NCBI RefSeq assembly: GCF_001606025.1
Contig: NZ_CP014945.1
Coordinates: forward strand, 3,100,001 to 3,164,000
Reading direction: 5' to 3'
Origin: Psychrobacter alimentarius
GTDB lineage: Bacteria; Pseudomonadota; Gammaproteobacteria; Pseudomonadales; Moraxellaceae
DNA length: 64,000 nucleotides
In this document: positions 59,736 to 64,000 of the stretch, one piece after another
Layout: each line of letters begins with the position of its first letter
Position numbering within the stretch: the first letter of the stretch is position 1
Made by a program: the position numbers and the translations under genes
The notes under the pieces: model-generated
What the model saw: only the letters and a program-made list of their open reading frames with translations
Database searches by the model: none
Told to the model about the DNA's origin: nothing

Positions 59736-61361
59736 ATGAAGACTGAGTTGTACGCTCTAATATTAAATTACATAAACGAAAGCTATAAAGAGCATGAGAA
59801 GAGAGCCATATTTTCAGAGTTGGCTACGTTGATTGAACCAAGTTATTTGCAAGGTGATAGTTCAGAACTCACTAAGAGCGACTATGGCTCTGTACAGCGT
59901 CGGTTGTCTGTAATAAATGAAAAAGAGAGTATAAGAAAAAAGAAAGGTGTTTATTACACGCCTTTAGATTTAGTAAATTTTATTATAAATAACACCGTTA
60001 AAGAGTTGTATGGAGTGTTAACGCCTGACAACTTAAGTGATTCTTCACTAGATGCAATCAAGGTTGAAGATTTTTGCTTTAAAAAGACTTGTTATGATCC
60101 TACCTGCGGTACAGGTGAGTTTCTAATAAACACATTAATACTAAAATATGATTTAGCTGAAGCTAAATCGCTATCTTTAACCAAGGCTAAAATACAAAGA
60201 ATTGCTAAAACAATTTTTGGTAACGATATCAATCCTGAATCAACACTAATTGTAAAGTTGCGAATCTTCCTATTGGTTCTAGATAAGTTTGGTATTAGTG
60301 CAATTAAAGGTATTTTCAGTGCTATTAGTGAGAACTATACTAATTACGATTTTGTATGCGAAGAACAACACACCGAATATGACTTAGTAATTGGTAACCC
60401 ACCCTTTGTCGAAGACTCTAAATACCGAGAAGACTTGCAAGAAAAATTCGGCAACATTTATGCGAATGTCTTACTCAATGCTGCAAAATCATTGCATAAA
60501 GATGGGGCATTTGGCTTTGTGATTCCAATCTCGTATATCTCAACGCCTAGAATGAAAAAAATACGAGATATACTAATCAATATAATGCCAAACCAATACA
60601 TATTGAGCTACGCTGACCGACCTGACTGTCTTTTCACTGGTGTTCATCAAAAGCTTTGCATTGTCATAGCGAAAAAATCCTCGACAGAATCTATCCATAC
60701 CAGTCAATACAATTATTGGTATAAGAAAGAAAGATCAGCACTATTTGATAAAGCATCAGTTGTTAAAAACGAATACAACTATCCTAGTTTTATTCCAAAA
60801 CTAGGAAATGAATTAGACCTCCGCATATACGAGTCAGTCTCAATCACTAAAGATGCCGCAGGTTCAAAAAGCCTTAAATATCTTCTTTCGAACGGTGATA
60901 TTCCTATCTATCTGAATATGAGAGCTACCTTTTGGATAAAAGCTTTTTTAGCTAAGCATGACGGTAGTGAATATAAAGAATACGGATGTGGAACTCATAA
61001 TGATGCTAGCCTAGCATTTTGCATACTTAACTCATCTCTATTTTGGTGGCATTGGGTGTGTATCTCAGATTGCTGGCATATAACTAATAAAGAACTAGCA
61101 GATTTCAAGATACCTACTAGATTGAATGAAGAGGATTACGCTCAGTGCTTAAAACTTGCTAAGTCTCTAGAGGAAAAACTTGAGGAAACTAAAAAATTCG
61201 TTGGCACCAAGCAGACTAGCCATGAGTACAAACATAAATTGTGCTTAGATGAAATCCATAACATAGATGATTTTATTAATTCGCTTTATAACCTTTCTGA
61301 AGAAGAAAGCGAATATGTTAAATCATTTGCTTATAAATACAGAGTTGGCGAAGGAAATTAG
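59736..61361 (+). CDS. N6-adenine DNA methyltransferase
   Basis: A 541-residue adenine methyltransferase of the Eco57I-like group. The N-terminal KKGVYYTPLDLVNFI (motif X, residues 71-76) is followed by motif I DPTCGTGEF (121-129, SAM binding) and the catalytic motif IV NPPF (221-224). The C-terminal half is likely to recognise DNA. No nuclease motif is seen, so it is probably a modification subunit. The next gene, a C5 methylase, starts one base after its stop, so the two are translated together. Visibly AT-rich, like the rest of the module. Confidence 0.87.
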   Translation: MKTELYALILNYINESYKEHEKRAIFSELATLIEPSYLQGDSSELTKSDYGSVQRRLSVINEKESIRKKKGVYYTPLDLVNFIINNTVKELYGVLTPDNLSDSSLDAIKVEDFCFKKTCYDPTCGTGEFLINTLILKYDLAEAKSLSLTKAKIQRIAKTIFGNDINPESTLIVKLRIFLLVLDKFGISAIKGIFSAISENYTNYDFVCEEQHTEYDLVIGNPPFVEDSKYREDLQEKFGNIYANVLLNAAKSLHKDGAFGFVIPISYISTPRMKKIRDILINIMPNQYILSYADRPDCLFTGVHQKLCIVIAKKSSTESIHTSQYNYWYKKERSALFDKASVVKNEYNYPSFIPKLGNELDLRIYESVSITKDAAGSKSLKYLLSNGDIPIYLNMRATFWIKAFLAKHDGSEYKEYGCGTHNDASLAFCILNSSLFWWHWVCISDCWHITNKELADFKIPTRLNEEDYAQCLKLAKSLEEKLEETKKFVGTKQTSHEYKHKLCLDEIHNIDDFINSLYNLSEEESEYVKSFAYKYRVGEGN

Positions 61362-61362
61362 A

Positions 61363-62454
61363 ATGAAAGTAATAGATCTGTTTGCAGGTTGTGGCGGCTT
61401 ATCCTTAGGCTTTATCCAGAATGGATTTGAGATTACTAGGGCAGTTGAATTTGATTCAGAGATTGCAAAGACTTATTCAAAGAATCATCCACAGACAGAG
61501 ATGATCGTGGATGACATCGGGAATATTGATAACGATAAGTACTTCTCTGAAGGTGAGGCTGATATTGTAATAGGTGGATGCCCTTGCCAAGGCTTTTCTA
61601 CAGCAGGAGCACGAATAAGAAAAGGTTTTGTCGAAGATCCTCGGAACTATCTTTTTAAGCACTTCCTGAATATTGTCAAAACAGTAAAACCCAAGATGTT
61701 TATTATGGAAAATGTCAAAGGTATGATGACTATGCAAAAGAGTGAGATTTTCCAAGAAATCCTTACTGCCTTATCAGATAAGGAAATCATGGATGGTGAG
61801 CAATATTACATCTACTTTAAAGTTTTGAAAGGAATTGATCTAGGAATACCGCAAAAGAGAGAAAGATTATTTATTATAGGTATAAAGGATAAAGATATAG
61901 ATTTTGAATCAATGCTAAAAGCCACCAAACAGAAAATCGTTGAAAATCACGAAGGGTTTTTCAACAATGTAAGTATTAAGGATGCTATCTCTAATATGCC
62001 TACTGTAAGCCTTAACGGAATAGTAGATAACCCAAGTCCTAATACAGACTATGAGAAGTATTTAGCATCTGCTAAACTAACCATAACTAATCATATAAAG
62101 ACAAACCATTCAAAAAAAGCGATAGAGAGAATGCGTCAAGTAGGTAATGGTGAGAACTTTACTAGTCTTAGCGAAAAAATAAACTCCGTGCATAGCGGCG
62201 CTTATGGTAGGCTATGCTGGGATGAGGTAGCACCTACGATAACTACCCGTTTTGACACCCCTGCAGGCGGCCGGTTTATTCATCCTACTGAGGATAGAAC
62301 TTTAACTCCAAGAGAAGCGGCTAGAATACAGAGCTTTCCTGATAGTTTTATTTTTGTTGGTAATAAAACTTCTATCTGTAAGCAGATTGGAAATGCTGTA
62401 CCACCAAAAATGTCTTTTTATTGGGCTAATTTCGCTCAAATTGCTTTAGGTTAG
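61363..62454 (+). CDS. C5-cytosine DNA methyltransferase
   Basis: A 363-residue cytosine-5 methyltransferase. Motif I DLFAGCGGLSLGF (4-16, SAM), motif IV GGCPCQGFS with catalytic Cys75, motif VI MENVKG (ENV), motif VIII QKRERLFIIG, and the C-terminal motif X QIGNAVPPK are all present, so it should be active. The AAGGA at 61351-61355 precedes the ATG by seven bases. It lies one base after the N6 methylase and ten bases before the McrB-like gene. Confidence 0.95.
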   Translation: MKVIDLFAGCGGLSLGFIQNGFEITRAVEFDSEIAKTYSKNHPQTEMIVDDIGNIDNDKYFSEGEADIVIGGCPCQGFSTAGARIRKGFVEDPRNYLFKHFLNIVKTVKPKMFIMENVKGMMTMQKSEIFQEILTALSDKEIMDGEQYYIYFKVLKGIDLGIPQKRERLFIIGIKDKDIDFESMLKATKQKIVENHEGFFNNVSIKDAISNMPTVSLNGIVDNPSPNTDYEKYLASAKLTITNHIKTNHSKKAIERMRQVGNGENFTSLSEKINSVHSGAYGRLCWDEVAPTITTRFDTPAGGRFIHPTEDRTLTPREAARIQSFPDSFIFVGNKTSICKQIGNAVPPKMSFYWANFAQIALG

Positions 62455-62464
62455 AGTATTAGTT

Positions 62465-64000
62465 ATGAATGAATTGCTACAAAGAAAGTTAGCAGAGCTT
62501 GATGCGCTGAACAAACTTGAGTGCTGGTACTTGGTAAAACAGCCTACTGAGTTTAGTACAATATGTTATTTAGTTTTTTTATTAAAAAGATATAAAGAAG
62601 AAAAACCTGAAAGCAGCTTAGAGCAGTTTATTGCCGACGAAACTGGGACATTAAAATCAATTAAACCTAATGCCAAATTTTCTACAAATTACCGAGCATT
62701 AAGGGTTGCAGCATTTTTTGGTTTGATAAAACTTGAATTTATCGCGGCAAATAACAGCTATAGAAATAGTTATGAGAATGCAGAAATAACAGAAGTTTTT
62801 GAAGAAATCAACGATAGATGTTCGGGTAGTTTTGAAGAAACCAACTTATATTCAGATATCATTCAAAGACAAATTGAGAAGATGTTTGTCAGTTCAAAGA
62901 TAGATGAGCAATCCGAAGATATTCGTTCTGAATTTCGTCTTTACCCTGCCATGTTGTTGTACAAAGTTCTAATCGAACTAGGACTAAGCCAAGGTGAATA
63001 TCGTATCTCTTTAAATGAGTACAGATACTTAGTAGTTACCACTGAAAAATTTGAACAGTACCTAGATACACTCGTATTAATAAAGTTACTAAGAGAAGAT
63101 GAGTCGATTATTACTGAATTTAATAAATTTGGCGATAAGTTTGACAACAGGTTGATCCAAGCGTTAAAACAACTTCCTACTCTTTCGATCGACTCTCAAT
63201 ATATAACGTTGATTCCTGAAAAAATTAACGAAGTAGCTTTGAAAGTTTTCGCATTTGAGCAAAATCCTCAAATATTCAATACAGTTGAATATATTGATTT
63301 TCTCTGTAGTAAAGTTGGCCTTTTTGAGCTACCTAATTTCAAAAGAGAGTTATTGTCAACGGATGCTACAAAAGTCGTTACTAGGCAAGATAGCTATAAG
63401 CCCTTGAATAACGATTACGTTGATAATAGGAAAGGCGACAACATCTTACTTTACGGCGTACCAGGTGCTGGAAAGAGTCATTTTATATCTAAGTATTATT
63501 GTGATGACTACGAAAAATTTGAACGAATTGTTTTTCATCCAGACTATATGAACACTGATTTCATTGGTCAGATATTACCTTCCATTGATGAAAACGGTGT
63601 CATTGCCTATAAGTTTACTGCTGGTGCTTTCACTAGAATTTTAAGAAAAGCTCATCTAGACCCTTCCAATCATTACTACCTAATTATAGAAGAGATAAAT
63701 AGAGGTAATGCACCTGCAATATTTGGCGAGATTTTTCAACTATTAGACAGAAACCAAGCGGGAGTTAGTGAATACGCTATTTCTAATAACTACATATCTA
63801 AAGAAGTATACGGTAGTGATGACCAACCAATAAGAATACCATCCAACTTAACGTTATTAGCGACTATGAATACTGCGGATCAAAATGTTTTTACACTTGA
63901 TACGGCATTTCAAAGACGGTGGCAAATGCGAATGATAGAGAACGATATTAATAAATGTGTATTTAAAGATACACATATTCTCGATACTACAGTTTCATGG
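62465..64000 (+). CDS. McrB-like AAA+ GTPase (partial, open at the right edge)
   Basis: An unbroken 512-codon frame that runs off the right edge. The first 320 residues, starting MNELLQRKLAEL, are unrecognised. The AAA+ part has Walker A GVPGAGKS at 331-338, a McrB-type GTP segment EEINRGNAPAIFGEIFQLLDR (409-429, given here split), and MNTADQNVFTLDTAFQRRW near 468-486, matching the McrB signature. McrB-type enzymes use GTP hydrolysis to move on DNA and drive a separate McrC-like nuclease. The gene starts ten bases after the C5 methylase, so it forms one operon with both methylases. The nuclease partner would lie beyond 64000. Confidence 0.85.
   Translation, partial: MNELLQRKLAELDALNKLECWYLVKQPTEFSTICYLVFLLKRYKEEKPESSLEQFIADETGTLKSIKPNAKFSTNYRALRVAAFFGLIKLEFIAANNSYRNSYENAEITEVFEEINDRCSGSFEETNLYSDIIQRQIEKMFVSSKIDEQSEDIRSEFRLYPAMLLYKVLIELGLSQGEYRISLNEYRYLVVTTEKFEQYLDTLVLIKLLREDESIITEFNKFGDKFDNRLIQALKQLPTLSIDSQYITLIPEKINEVALKVFAFEQNPQIFNTVEYIDFLCSKVGLFELPNFKRELLSTDATKVVTRQDSYKPLNNDYVDNRKGDNILLYGVPGAGKSHFISKYYCDDYEKFERIVFHPDYMNTDFIGQILPSIDENGVIAYKFTAGAFTRILRKAHLDPSNHYYLIIEEINRGNAPAIFGEIFQLLDRNQAGVSEYAISNNYISKEVYGSDDQPIRIPSNLTLLATMNTADQNVFTLDTAFQRRWQMRMIENDINKCVFKDTHILDTTVSW

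Noticed and set aside
50319..64000. Complete prophage
   Set aside because: Integrase, exonuclease and regulator genes are present but no capsid, tail, terminase or lysis gene is seen in the part shown.

Overview
The window is a 64 kb piece of a gammaproteobacterial chromosome, most probably a Psychrobacter or a close Moraxellaceae relative. The clearest evidence is a response regulator that closely matches Acinetobacter BfmR with its BfmS-like kinase, together with an lgt-thyA-folA cluster, a bfmRS pair next to the ATP synthase operon, and ordinary Moraxellaceae versions of housekeeping genes. The assignment rests on protein recognition; no rRNA is present.

Positions 1 to about 50.3 kb are core chromosome. 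In order: the end of a tat operon (tatB tail, tatC); an FBH1-like helicase; dusC; MAPEG and OsmC proteins; rppH; an NRDE protein; a secreted DUF4139 protein; lgt-thyA-folA; a 43-residue small gene; uvrC; a DUF3360 transporter; a DUF4442 hotdog protein; the rpsP-rimM-trmD-rplS operon; an orphan EnvZ-like kinase; an unlisted 59-residue membrane protein; bfmS and bfmR; atpIBEFHAGDC with atpI cut off by a terminator; a zinc uptake locus (znuA against zur-znuCB across a Zur-box palindrome); a cpdA-like phosphodiesterase; dksA-gluQ; ftsW and murD; a SulP transporter; a universal stress protein; glnK-amtB behind a sigma-54-like promoter; a DUF2147 protein; two small unknown genes; and an exported non-specific endonuclease.

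From tRNA-Ser(GGA) at 50228-50318 the window enters an integrated element that runs past the right edge. It starts with a P4-type tyrosine integrase whose upstream region carries five copies of a 10-bp motif. Next come an AT-rich unknown gene, an inovirus Gp2-like (YagK/YfjJ) protein, a small zinc-ribbon membrane protein, DUF932, a YqaJ-type exonuclease, a Gp3-like cysteine-cluster protein and an AlpA-type regulator. Nearly all are separate transcription units with their own terminators. A decayed Gln-rich coiled-coil gene follows, and then the cargo: an N6-adenine methyltransferase, a C5-cytosine methyltransferase and a McrB-type AAA+ GTPase that is still open at base 64000.

The last three genes look like a modification-plus-McrB-type restriction system, in general layout like LlaJI but with an adenine methylase in one methylase slot. 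The nuclease partner should lie just beyond the window. This module, the decayed gene beside it and the small unlisted genes are the parts most worth following up.
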